Source: Hyphomicrobiales bacterium
GTDB lineage: Bacteria > Pseudomonadota > Alphaproteobacteria > Rhizobiales > Rhizobiaceae
Direction: 5' to 3'
DNA: 64,000 nt
NCBI GenBank assembly: GCA_900471515.1
Contig: UCFC01000018.1
Location: forward strand, 224,158 to 288,157
Part shown: positions 55,008 to 63,057 of the stretch, one piece after another
How positions within the stretch are numbered: the stretch's first letter is position 1
Layout: each line of letters begins with the position of its first letter
Position numbers and translations under genes: made by a program
The notes under the pieces: generated by a model
Databases searched by the model: none
What the model saw: the letters and a program-made list of their open reading frames with translations, nothing else
Told to the model about the DNA's origin: nothing

Positions 55008-55913
55008 ATGATGAAGATTGAGGGGATTGCGGCTTTCGTCGCCGTGGTGGAGGCCGGTTCGGTCAGCGAGGCCGCCCGGCGGCTGCGGCTGTCGAAATCC
55101 GTCGTCAGCGAAAGGCTGGCGGAATTGGAAAAAACGCTGGGTGCCATGCTCGTCCATCGCACCACGCGCAAGCTTACGCTGACGGAGGATGGAGCCGCCT
55201 TTCTGGAGCGCGCCGGGCGCATCGTCCGCGAGATGGAGGATGCGCAGGCCGATATGGCCGAGCGTCGCGGCACGCTCTCCGGTCCGTTGCGTATCGCCGC
55301 TCCCGTTACCTTTGGCCGCCTGCATCTCGGCCCCGCCCTCTATCCGTTTTTGAAGGCGCATCCGCAAATCGCGCTGACGCTCGATATGGATGACCGGCGT
55401 GTCGATCCGGCCTCGGACGGTTACGATGCCATCATCCGCCATGGCGCCATTGCCGATACTCGGCTTGTTGCCTGGAAGCTCGCCCGCAGCCGGCGGCTGC
55501 TCGTGGCGTCGCCCGACTATATCGAGCGGCACGGCAAACCCGGCTCCCTGTCCGATCTCAACGGTCATCGCGGCATCTTCTATACCAATCGCGGCGTCGC
55601 CGACTGGCGCTTCCAGGCGCAGGAGGGCACGGTCATCATCCGGGCGAAGCTGGGTCTCGGTATCAACAACGGCGACATGCTGCATGACGCGGCGATCGAA
55701 GGCCTCGGCATCGCGCTTCTGCCGACCTTCATCGCCGGTCCCGCCATTCGCGACGGCCGCCTCGTCGAGATCGATGTCGGCGCCAGGCCGGAGCCCGAAT
55801 TCATCTACATGGCCCATCCCGAAGGCCGAAATCCTTCCGCCAAGCTGCGCGCCATCGCCGACCATCTGAAAAAGACGTTCGGCGACCCGCCCTATTGGGA
55901 TCCGGAGGGTTAG
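55008..55913 (+). CDS. LysR family transcriptional regulator
   Basis: 301-residue regulator: helix-turn-helix MKIEGIAAFVAVVEAGSVSEAARRLRLSKSVVSERLAELEKTLG and a type 2 periplasmic-binding-like effector domain. Divergent from the SDR at 54865 over about 142 bp, the usual arrangement for control. The last bases overlap the convergent LysR gene by four. Confidence 0.93.
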   Translation: MMKIEGIAAFVAVVEAGSVSEAARRLRLSKSVVSERLAELEKTLGAMLVHRTTRKLTLTEDGAAFLERAGRIVREMEDAQADMAERRGTLSGPLRIAAPVTFGRLHLGPALYPFLKAHPQIALTLDMDDRRVDPASDGYDAIIRHGAIADTRLVAWKLARSRRLLVASPDYIERHGKPGSLSDLNGHRGIFYTNRGVADWRFQAQEGTVIIRAKLGLGINNGDMLHDAAIEGLGIALLPTFIAGPAIRDGRLVEIDVGARPEPEFIYMAHPEGRNPSAKLRAIADHLKKTFGDPPYWDPEG

Positions 55914-56785
55914 TTCAGAAGATCCATGAGATTCTCGGTCACGGGAGAGCGCTGGCTGCGCAGCACGGCAAGCGCCAGACGCGCCACCGCCGGCGGTCCC
56001 TGGATCGGCCGGTAGGCGACGCCGGCGAGCTTGATCTGCGAAATCGAGGCCGGCACGATCGAGACGCCGAGATCGGCGGCGACGAGATTGACGACCGAGG
56101 AGATTTGCGGCGCCTCCTGCGCGACCGTCAGTTCGAAGCCCGCCTCGCGGCAGGCGCGCACCACGTCGTCATAGAGGCTGAGGCCGACGAGACGCGGGAA
56201 GAGGATGAAAGGTTCCTTCGCCAGCGAGGCGAGCGGCAACGTCTTCTGCCTTGCCAGCGCATGGCTGGCCGGAAGCGCAACCACCATCGGCTCGTCGGGC
56301 AGGCGCTTCAGCCTGATGCCATCGGGATCGTCAAGGCCGGGTCGCATGAAGGTCGCGTCCAGCTCCCCGCGCTCCAGCTTCTGCACCAGCCCGAGCGTAT
56401 TCATCTCCGTCAGCGACAACAGCACATCCGGCCAGCGGGCCTGAAAGCGCCGGATCGTCGTACTGACGATCGGGTTGAAGGCGGAAGAGGCTGTGAAGCC
56501 GAGCGACAGCCGGCCGGTCTCTCCGCGATTGGCGCTCTGCGCCGCCAGCCGCGCCTTCTCCGCCGCCGCAAGCGACGCTTTCGCTTCAGGCAGGAAGGCC
56601 GCGCCCGCTGCCGTCAGCTCCGCCCCGTGCGGCACGCGATGGAAAAGCATCGCTCCGATTTCTGTCTCCAGATCACGGATCTGCTGGCTGAGCGGCGGCT
56701 GGCCGATGCCGAGGCGTGCGGCCGCCCGCGTGAAATTGCCTTCTTCGGCCACCGCCAGAAAATATCGCAGATGCCGCAGCTCCAT
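55910..56785 (-). CDS. LysR family transcriptional regulator
   Basis: 291-residue regulator: MELRHLRYFLAVAEEGNFTRAAARLGIGQPPLSQQIRDLETEIG, then effector domain. Start at 56785 has GGAG six bases upstream; ATG/TTG starts a few codons earlier lack a site. Divergent from the MFS permease at 56877, which it probably controls; the pairing of a BenM/CatM-like LysR with an MFS permease suggests control of aromatic or similar compounds, but this is inference. Confidence 0.93.
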   Translation of the reverse strand: MELRHLRYFLAVAEEGNFTRAAARLGIGQPPLSQQIRDLETEIGAMLFHRVPHGAELTAAGAAFLPEAKASLAAAEKARLAAQSANRGETGRLSLGFTASSAFNPIVSTTIRRFQARWPDVLLSLTEMNTLGLVQKLERGELDATFMRPGLDDPDGIRLKRLPDEPMVVALPASHALARQKTLPLASLAKEPFILFPRLVGLSLYDDVVRACREAGFELTVAQEAPQISSVVNLVAADLGVSIVPASISQIKLAGVAYRPIQGPPAVARLALAVLRSQRSPVTENLMDLLN

Positions 56786-56876
56786 CGCCATCTCCAAAAC
56801 CTATCAGGATCGCCAGTTTCATATATTGGACAAATGGAGCCGTCCTGACTAGATCGGAGGCAGGAAGGAATTGAAA

Positions 56877-58130
56877 ATGTCCGACTCCGCGATCCAGGAG
56901 GTTGCCGGCCTGCCGGCGACCGACAAAAGACAGCCCGAAGACTATCTGACGCGCGGCAGCGGCGCCTATCGGCGCGCCAGCCTCGCCCTCTTCCTTTCAG
57001 GTTTTGCCACCTTCTCGCTGCTCTACTGCGTGCAGCCGCTCCTGCCGATCTTTTCACGGGAGTTCGCCGTCAGTCCCGCCGAAAGCTCGCTGGCTTTGTC
57101 GCTCTCCACCGGTTTTCTGGCGATCGCCATCGTCTGCGCCGCCGCCGTTTCGGAAGGGCTCGGCCGCCGCAGCCTCATGTCGATCTCGCTGGTCGGTGCG
57201 GCCGTATTGACGATTGCCACCGCCTTTGCGCCGAATTGGCATCTGCTGCTGGTCATCCGCGCGCTGCAGGGCTTCGTGCTCGGCGGCGTTCCGGCCGTCG
57301 CCATGGCCTATCTCGCGGAGGAAATCGACCCGCGCGGCCTCGGCGCCACGATGGGCCTCTATGTCGGGGGCACGGCCTTCGGCGGCATGTCAGGCCGGGT
57401 TCTGACGGGCATCTTCGCCGAATATCTCTCCTGGCGGCCGGCTTTGTTCCTGATCGGCGCCATCGGTCTTGCGGCGGCGATCGGTTTTATCGCGCTCCTG
57501 CCGCCATCGCGCAACTTCGCCCGCCGCGCCGGCTTCGATCCGCGGTTTCACCTGAAGGCATGGATGGGGCATCTCGGCAACCCGGCGCTGCCCTTCATCT
57601 TCGCCATCGCCTTTTTTGCGATGGGCTCCTTCGTGACGATCTATAATTATGCCGGCTTCCGCCTCGTGGCGCCCCCTTACGAACTGAACCAGACCGAACT
57701 CGGCCTGATCTTCACCGTCTACCTGTTCGGCATCGGCGCTTCCTCGGTTGGCGGCCTTCTGGGAGACCGGCTCGGCCATTTCACCGTGCTCCTCGCCGGC
57801 ATCGTCATCACCGCCACAGGCGGCGCGCTGACGCTCTTTGCCTCGCTGCCGCTCATCATCCTCGGTATCGTCGTGCTGACCAGCGGCTTCTTCATGACGC
57901 ATTCGGTGGCAAGCGGCCTCGTCGGCAGGCTCGCGGACGGCACCAAGGGGCACGCCTCCTCGCTCTATATGCTCGCTTATTATATCGGCTCCAGCGTCAT
58001 GGGCTCCGCCGGCGGCTGGTTCTGGGCGATGGAGGGGTGGTCGGCGGTGGTGATCTTCACGCTGGCCATGATGACGCTCGCTCTCCTGTCCGCGTTGACC
58101 GCGCGCCGCCTCGCCCGCCGCCGCGCTTGA
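56877..58130 (+). CDS. MFS transporter
   Basis: 417-residue permease with about twelve membrane segments, beginning with a soluble N-terminus (SDSAIQEVAGLPATDKRQPED) and then LALFLSGFATFSLLYCVQPLLPIFSREF, like the YnfM group; the conserved AYLAEEIDPRGLGATMGLYVGG loop is family-typical. Start at 56877 after an AGGAAGGAA site. Likely controlled by the divergent LysR. Substrate unknown. Confidence 0.92.
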   Translation: MSDSAIQEVAGLPATDKRQPEDYLTRGSGAYRRASLALFLSGFATFSLLYCVQPLLPIFSREFAVSPAESSLALSLSTGFLAIAIVCAAAVSEGLGRRSLMSISLVGAAVLTIATAFAPNWHLLLVIRALQGFVLGGVPAVAMAYLAEEIDPRGLGATMGLYVGGTAFGGMSGRVLTGIFAEYLSWRPALFLIGAIGLAAAIGFIALLPPSRNFARRAGFDPRFHLKAWMGHLGNPALPFIFAIAFFAMGSFVTIYNYAGFRLVAPPYELNQTELGLIFTVYLFGIGASSVGGLLGDRLGHFTVLLAGIVITATGGALTLFASLPLIILGIVVLTSGFFMTHSVASGLVGRLADGTKGHASSLYMLAYYIGSSVMGSAGGWFWAMEGWSAVVIFTLAMMTLALLSALTARRLARRRA

Positions 58131-58150
58131 CTTCTCGCCTCCGTCGATTA

Positions 58151-58170
58151 ATTTAACCGATGAGTTAAAT
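58151..58170. promoter_or_regulatory. ArsR-type operator candidate upstream of the GFA gene
   Basis: ATTTAACCGATGAGTTAAAT: perfect seven-base arms ATTTAAC/GTTAAAT with a six-base spacer, 19 bp before the GTG start. It resembles the sites bound by ArsR-type repressors that often control small hydrolase or AHSA1/GFA genes in proteobacteria. Confidence 0.55.
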
Positions 58171-58188
58171 AAGAGTCGGAGGACCGTC

Positions 58189-58590
58189 GTGAAAAAGACC
58201 TACCATGGAAGCTGCCATTGCGGCGCCGTTGCCTACGAGGCCGGGCTTGATCTTTCGGCGGGCACGTTCAAGTGCAACTGCTCCATCTGCCGCAAGAAAC
58301 GCAGCTGGCTCGCGGTCGTCCAGCCGCAGGATTTCAGGCTGCTGTCGGGCAGGGACGGGTTGCGCGAATATCTGTTCGGCTCCGGCTCCATCCATCATCT
58401 TTTCTGCGAGAGCTGCGGCGTGGCTTCCTTTGCACGCAACGACAACGAGACGATCGGCCCCTTCATCGCCGTCGCCGTCAATTGCCTTGACGACGCCAGC
58501 GCGGAGGAGCTTGCCGCAGCTCCTGTTGCCTATTTTGACGGCATGCATGATCGGTATGACGCCGCACCTGCCGAAACGCGGCATCTGTGA
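58189..58590 (+). CDS. GFA family protein (CENP-V/GFA zinc-binding domain)
   Basis: 133-residue protein with the GFA fold and its cysteine sets: GSCHCGAVAYEA, FKCNCSICRKK and LFCESCGVASF, which bind zinc. The family includes S-hydroxymethylglutathione synthase, but most members have unknown function. GTG start with GGAGG upstream. An ArsR-type operator candidate lies in its promoter; convergent with the hydratase gene. Confidence 0.92.
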   Translation: MKKTYHGSCHCGAVAYEAGLDLSAGTFKCNCSICRKKRSWLAVVQPQDFRLLSGRDGLREYLFGSGSIHHLFCESCGVASFARNDNETIGPFIAVAVNCLDDASAEELAAAPVAYFDGMHDRYDAAPAETRHL

Positions 58591-58599
58591 CGGCGGCCC

Positions 58600-60261
58600 T
58601 CAGCCAAGCCGAATATAGGGCACGTCCTTCTTCGCCACCTCGTCCAGCGCCTCGTCATAACCGGCGTCGGCATAACGCATGACGCCGAGCGCCGTATCGT
58701 TGGTCAGCGCATGGTCGAGCCGTTCGTCGGCGGCCTCAGAGCCATCGGCAACGACGGTGACGCCGCAGCTCGTCATGTAGCCGGCATAACCGCCGCCGCC
58801 GGAATGGACGACCACGAGATCGGCCATCGAGGAGCAGAGCATCATCGCATCGAGGAGCGGCCAGTCGGCAATGGCGTCGGAACCGTCCTTCATGCGCTCC
58901 GTCATGATGTTCGGATGCGCCATGGCGCCGGCATCGAGATGGTCGCGCGAAAAAGCGACCGGACCCTTGAGCTCGCCATTGGCGACCAGTTCGTTGACCC
59001 GCCGCGCCAGCGCCGTGCGCTCGCCATGGCCGAGCCAGGCAATGCGCGCCGGCAGCCCTTCGAAGGGAATATGCTCGCGCGCCAGCCGGATCCAGTTGGT
59101 GATGATCTTGTTGTCGGGAAACATGTCCAGGAGCAGGTCGTCGATGCGGGCGATATCGCTCTCCTCGCCCGAGAGCGCCATCCACCGGAACGGGCCGATG
59201 GCGCGGGCAAAGAGCGGGCGCAGATAGGCTTCGGTGAAAATCGGAATGTCGAAGGCATTGGCAACGCCGCCCTCGCGGGCTTGCGTGCGGATGAGATTGC
59301 CGTTGTCGAAGACCTCGGAGCCCCGTTTCTGGAATTCCAGCATCGCGGTGACATGCTCGACGATCGAGGCGCGGCTGGCAGCCATCAGCTGGCCCTGGCC
59401 GTCGTCGCGCAGGCCCTTCACCTGATCGATGCTCATGCCCTTCGGCACATAGCCATAGACGAGGTCATGCGCCGAGGTCTGGTCGGTGACGACATCGGGC
59501 ACGATGCCGCGCCGGACAATTTCCGGATAGATCTCGGCCGCATTGCCGACGAGTCCGACGGAGAGCGCCCGCTTTTCCTTGACCGCGGCATTGATCATTG
59601 CCAATGCGCTGTCGAGATCAGGCGCGATCTCCTGCAGGTAGCCGATCTGCTGGCGCTTGCGGGCGCGTTCCGGATCGATATCGACGCAAAGGATCGCTGC
59701 ACCCGCCATCCGTCCCGCCAGCGGCTGCGCCCCACCCATGCCGCCGAGCCCCGCCGTCAGCACGAAACGGCCGGAGAGATCGCCGCCGAACCGGCGCTCG
59801 GCAATGCGCATGAAGATCTCATAGGTGCCCTGGATGACACCCTGGCTGCCGATATATTGCCAGGCGCCGGCCGTCAGCCCGCCCCAGCAGATCAGACCCT
59901 TGCGCTGCAGCTCGTAGAACACTTCGGCCTTCGCCCATTGCCCGACGATATTGCAGTTCGCCATGATGACGAGCGGTGCCTTGGCATGGGTCTTCACGAG
60001 GCCGATCGGCTTGCCGGACTGGATGATGAGCGTCTGGTCCTCGTCCATTTCGGTCAACGCCTTGACGATGCCGCGATGCGCCGCCCAGTTGCGCGCCGCC
60101 TTGCCGAGGGCGGCGTAGACGACGAGATTGTCGGGGTCCTCGCCGACCGAGAGCACGTTTTCCAGAAGCCGCAGCAGCGCTTCCTGCCGCCAGCCCCTGG
60201 CGCGCAGCTCCGGCCCGCCGGGAATGGGAAATTTCGGATGGCGTGGATTGGCCTTGGGCAT
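58600..60261 (-). CDS. hutU: urocanase family hydratase (urocanate hydratase type; probable thiourocanate hydratase)
   Basis: 553-residue NAD-dependent hydratase of the urocanase family. QSGKPIGLVKTH, the NAD-binding TAGLGGMGGAQP (about 169-180), VTDQTSAHD and RDHLDAGAMAHPN mark the family. Compared with histidine-pathway urocanases as I remember them, the RICWxGxG cysteine is alanine (Ala408 in RIAWLGHG) and the glycine-rich HHGGGVGMG region reads HSGGGGYAGY (486-495). With a DUF917, hydantoinase and carbamoylase in the same operon and no hutH, hutI or hutG in view, the thio-substrate version (thiourocanate to a thiohydantoin) is more likely. Alternative: a true urocanase. Confidence 0.88.
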   Translation of the reverse strand: MPKANPRHPKFPIPGGPELRARGWRQEALLRLLENVLSVGEDPDNLVVYAALGKAARNWAAHRGIVKALTEMDEDQTLIIQSGKPIGLVKTHAKAPLVIMANCNIVGQWAKAEVFYELQRKGLICWGGLTAGAWQYIGSQGVIQGTYEIFMRIAERRFGGDLSGRFVLTAGLGGMGGAQPLAGRMAGAAILCVDIDPERARKRQQIGYLQEIAPDLDSALAMINAAVKEKRALSVGLVGNAAEIYPEIVRRGIVPDVVTDQTSAHDLVYGYVPKGMSIDQVKGLRDDGQGQLMAASRASIVEHVTAMLEFQKRGSEVFDNGNLIRTQAREGGVANAFDIPIFTEAYLRPLFARAIGPFRWMALSGEESDIARIDDLLLDMFPDNKIITNWIRLAREHIPFEGLPARIAWLGHGERTALARRVNELVANGELKGPVAFSRDHLDAGAMAHPNIMTERMKDGSDAIADWPLLDAMMLCSSMADLVVVHSGGGGYAGYMTSCGVTVVADGSEAADERLDHALTNDTALGVMRYADAGYDEALDEVAKKDVPYIRLG

Positions 60262-60308
60262 CTTGGGTTCCTCGTCGTTTTGTCATCGGCGCAGGCGCAC
60301 CGGTTCAT

Positions 60309-60638
60309 TCACTTGGCCGGCATCGGTCCCACATAGGCGAGCGCGGCATCGATGAGCCGCCGTCGCAGGGCATCGTCGCCATAGACATCGGCATTGGCCC
60401 GCACCCAGCCATGCATGATCCGCTCGCCCGACAGCATCTGGATCACGCCCGGCTGCGCCAGCGCCCAGCCGTCATTGCCCTTGCCGAGACGCAGCAGCAT
60501 GCCGTCATGGCGTGCGCAGCAGAGCAGGTTGCCGTTGAGCATGAAGGCCCAGCCGCCGAACATGGACTTTTCGCCGAGGCCCGGCCGGTCGCCGAGTTCC
60601 TCGCGCATCAGCTCTTCCAGGCCGCGATCGCGCGCCAT
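60309..60638 (-). CDS. TfoX/Sxy N-terminal domain protein
   Basis: 109-residue protein with the TfoX N-terminal fold: GLEELMREELGDRPGLGEKSMFGGWAFMLNGNLLCCAR and MLLRLGKGN. Members include Sxy/TfoX of competence regulation, but most bacterial copies are uncharacterised. It is set between the DUF917 gene (gap 3 bp) and the hydratase gene (gap about 47 bp), so it is part of the operon. Its role there is unknown; stabilisation or metal binding are guesses not supported by sequence. Confidence 0.88.
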   Translation of the reverse strand: MARDRGLEELMREELGDRPGLGEKSMFGGWAFMLNGNLLCCARHDGMLLRLGKGNDGWALAQPGVIQMLSGERIMHGWVRANADVYGDDALRRRLIDAALAYVGPMPAK

Positions 60639-60641
60639 GGT

Positions 60642-61739
60642 TCAGGCCCTCGCCTCCAGTGCATAGCGTGCTATCTCGATGCCCATTGCCTTTTCGACAG
60701 GTGGATAGACGGTCGGATCGAGCACGCTGGCCGAGAGCGGTATGATCTCCTTCGGCACATGCAGGATGAAGACATGCATGCCGCCCTTGAGCTGGCCGAC
60801 GGACAGCGGCTCGCCCTCCTCGGAAAGCGTGGTGATGACGGCCGGGAAGGTCGCGACCCGCGTGCCGTCGGCATCGTCGACCGCCATATATTCGTTCATC
60901 ACATGCAGGGTGACGGCCTTGTCGCCGGCGCCGACCGTGATCGTGCCGATATCGAAAGCTTCCTTGGTATAGACCACATCCTTCTTCGTGATCGTACCTT
61001 CGGCCAGGATATGGCCGCCTGTCGTCTTGCAGATCGCGTCGATAACGGCCGATCCGCCTCTTTTCTCGGCTTCGATGATCGCCTCGCCGAGCTTCAGCGC
61101 CATCGAAATGCCGCCGAGCGCGGCGTTCCTGCGGACATAGGAGGCGCGCAGCGGATTGCGGCAGCTGGCAATGAAGCCGCCGGACTGGTCGGCCGCTGCC
61201 CGCAGCACCGGCGAGATCTTCGCCGTCGCACCCTTCACGACCAGCTCGATATAGCGGTTCTCGGCGCGATTGCCGCCGACCGCCGTCTGGATCATCTGTT
61301 CCGGCGAACCGGCCATGCCGATCGAGCCCATGTCGCCGGTCGGATGGGCGCGGATATCGCCGACCGCATCGACCACCTTGGTGCCGAGGATCGCCGAAGG
61401 CAGCCAGCCGTTCAGCGTCGAGGACTTGCCGTTCTGGCCGATGATGAGGCCGGAGAGCCTGTCGCCGAGCGCCTCCTGCAGCAGCTGCACCGCCTTCACA
61501 TAGTCGATGCCCTGCATTTCCCAGGGTGTGGTGGAGGCTGGCGCGCCGATCGCCGCCGCGGTCGCGATCCAGTCGTCGTCGCCAAGCTCCTCGATGGAGA
61601 CGAGCTCCGGCTTGCCGACATTGACGGCGGCATAGCCGAGCATACGGCCGTGATCGGCCCAGCCGCCGCCGCCGGCGGCATAGACGGAGCCGCCCTTGAC
61701 GGCGGCTTCCACGTCCTTCTCAACCAGTATGCGTCCCAT
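60642..61739 (-). CDS. DUF917 family protein (probable S-methyl-thiohydantoin/thiohydantoin desulfurase)
   Basis: 365-residue protein of the DUF917 family, related to the N-terminal part of hydantoinase HyuA-like proteins. It has YAAGGGGWADHGRML, AVGDIRAHPTGDMGSIG and KTTGGHILAEGTITKKDV. From memory, this family contains the enzyme that removes sulfur from the thiohydantoin intermediate in ergothioneine breakdown, and its place between a urocanase-type gene and a hydantoinase/carbamoylase pair fits that job. Start follows AAGGAGAAGGG. Alternative annotation: uncharacterised hydantoinase-like protein. Confidence 0.88.
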   Translation of the reverse strand: MGRILVEKDVEAAVKGGSVYAAGGGGWADHGRMLGYAAVNVGKPELVSIEELGDDDWIATAAAIGAPASTTPWEMQGIDYVKAVQLLQEALGDRLSGLIIGQNGKSSTLNGWLPSAILGTKVVDAVGDIRAHPTGDMGSIGMAGSPEQMIQTAVGGNRAENRYIELVVKGATAKISPVLRAAADQSGGFIASCRNPLRASYVRRNAALGGISMALKLGEAIIEAEKRGGSAVIDAICKTTGGHILAEGTITKKDVVYTKEAFDIGTITVGAGDKAVTLHVMNEYMAVDDADGTRVATFPAVITTLSEEGEPLSVGQLKGGMHVFILHVPKEIIPLSASVLDPTVYPPVEKAMGIEIARYALEARA

Positions 61740-61757
61740 CGCCCTTCTCCTTCTTCT

Positions 61758-61802
61758 GCATGATCCCGAAAAGTGTGAAGCGCTTTTCGGAGGAGTTCAT
61801 GC
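61758..61802. repeat. rhizobial intergenic palindromic element
   Basis: Outer arms GCATGA (61758-61763) and TCATGC (61797-61802) enclose CCGAAAAG (61766-61773) and CTTTTCGG (61783-61790). The pattern GCATGATCCCGAAAAGTG...CTTTTCGG is, from memory, a dispersed intergenic element in Rhizobiales genomes. It sits in the 70-bp spacer inside the operon. Confidence 0.75.
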
Positions 61803-61809
61803 GGCCAAC

Positions 61810-63057
61810 CTAAACTCTCTTGTCCATTTCGCGCACCGCCTCGAAAAGCACGGCGGCGCCGAGCGCTATGTCGTCATTCTCGGCCCATTCATCCGGCGAA
61901 TGGCTGCGGCCCTCCTTGCAGGGCACGAAGATCATCGCGGCCGGCGCCACGCGGGCGATCCAGGCTGTATCGTGGCCGGCCCCGGACGCCATGAAACGGT
62001 GTTTGGCGCCGACCGTCTCGCAGGCCCGCTCCAGCGTCTGGAGCAGTCCCTTGTCGCTCGGTGTCGGGAAATTGTCGGAGATGCGGTTCAACGGCGCGAT
62101 CGTCACGCCGAAGGCCAGGGCGAGCATTTCCGCGTGTCCATCCAGCCAATGGCAGAAGGCTTCCATATCGGCGCGGATTTCGGCACGTCCGTCGACCAGC
62201 AGCACGACACGCGACGGCACGACATTGGCCGCGTTCGGCTCGATGCGGAACTCGCCGACCGTGGCCGCAAAATGGCCGGGCGTCTTGGCAAGTTCGCTTG
62301 CGGCATTGCGGATATCGAGCACCAGCTGCGAAGCGGCGACCAGCGCATCGGAGCGTGAATCCATCGGTGTCGTGCCGGCATGATCGGCGCGGCCCTCGAT
62401 CGTGATTTCGATACGGGTAATGCCCGAGATCGCGGTGACGATGCCGATATCCTTGCGCTCGTTTTCAAGCACCGGACCCTGCTCGATATGCAGTTCCAGA
62501 AAGCCGGCAATATCGGGCCTGTTCTCGTGCACCAGCACACCCGGCGATCCGCCGACCTCCGATATCGCTTCGCCAAGCTCGCGGCCGTCGACGGTGCGGG
62601 AGAGCCATGCCTGCGGCAATTGTCCCGTCATGCCGCGGCTGCCGATGCAGGAAACGCCGAAAATGCTGACCTCCTCGGCCAGGAAATCGACGATTTCCAG
62701 ATCGTGGTCGAGGTGGATTTCCTGTTCGCGCAGCGACCGTGCAACTTCGAGGGCCGCGGCAATGCCGGCAATGCCGTCGAAGCGTCCGCCGTCGGGCACC
62801 GTGTCGGAATGCGAGCCGAGCATGATGATGCCGCTGCCCGGTTTTGCGCCCGCGCGCCGGCCGATCAGATTGCCCGACGCATCGATGCGGGTCTCCAGGC
62901 CGATCGCCTGCATGCGCGCCTCCAGATAGGCGCGGCCTTCGAGGAAGAGCGGCGAAAACGCCCGCCTCGTCCAGGGATGGCCGGGCTCGGTAATGGCCGA
63001 GAGCGCTTCGATATCGGCGGATATCCGGCCGGGATTGACGGGCAGGTTGCGGCTCAT
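61810..63057 (-). CDS. M20/M28-type Zn-dependent hydrolase, N-carbamoyl amino acid amidohydrolase (allantoate/ureidopropionase group)
   Basis: 415-residue metal-dependent amidohydrolase: metal-binding HSDTVPDGGRFDG (His83, Asp94), the EE pair in FLAEEVSIFG (128-129), a histidine in ELHIEQGPVLE and GAGHDTAW near the C-terminus; GTTPMDSR is typical of the carbamoylase/allantoate group. Predicted to hydrolyse N-carbamoyl-glutamate to glutamate, CO2 and ammonia as the last step of the operon pathway (inference). Start overlaps the amidohydrolase stop by four bases. Confidence 0.92.
   Translation of the reverse strand: MSRNLPVNPGRISADIEALSAITEPGHPWTRRAFSPLFLEGRAYLEARMQAIGLETRIDASGNLIGRRAGAKPGSGIIMLGSHSDTVPDGGRFDGIAGIAAALEVARSLREQEIHLDHDLEIVDFLAEEVSIFGVSCIGSRGMTGQLPQAWLSRTVDGRELGEAISEVGGSPGVLVHENRPDIAGFLELHIEQGPVLENERKDIGIVTAISGITRIEITIEGRADHAGTTPMDSRSDALVAASQLVLDIRNAASELAKTPGHFAATVGEFRIEPNAANVVPSRVVLLVDGRAEIRADMEAFCHWLDGHAEMLALAFGVTIAPLNRISDNFPTPSDKGLLQTLERACETVGAKHRFMASGAGHDTAWIARVAPAAMIFVPCKEGRSHSPDEWAENDDIALGAAVLFEAVREMDKRV

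Noticed and set aside
58600..60261. Plain histidine utilisation (hut) operon
   Set aside because: No imidazolonepropionase or formiminoglutamase gene is visible, key hydratase residues differ, and the neighbours are a DUF917 protein, a carbamoylase and a hydantoinase.
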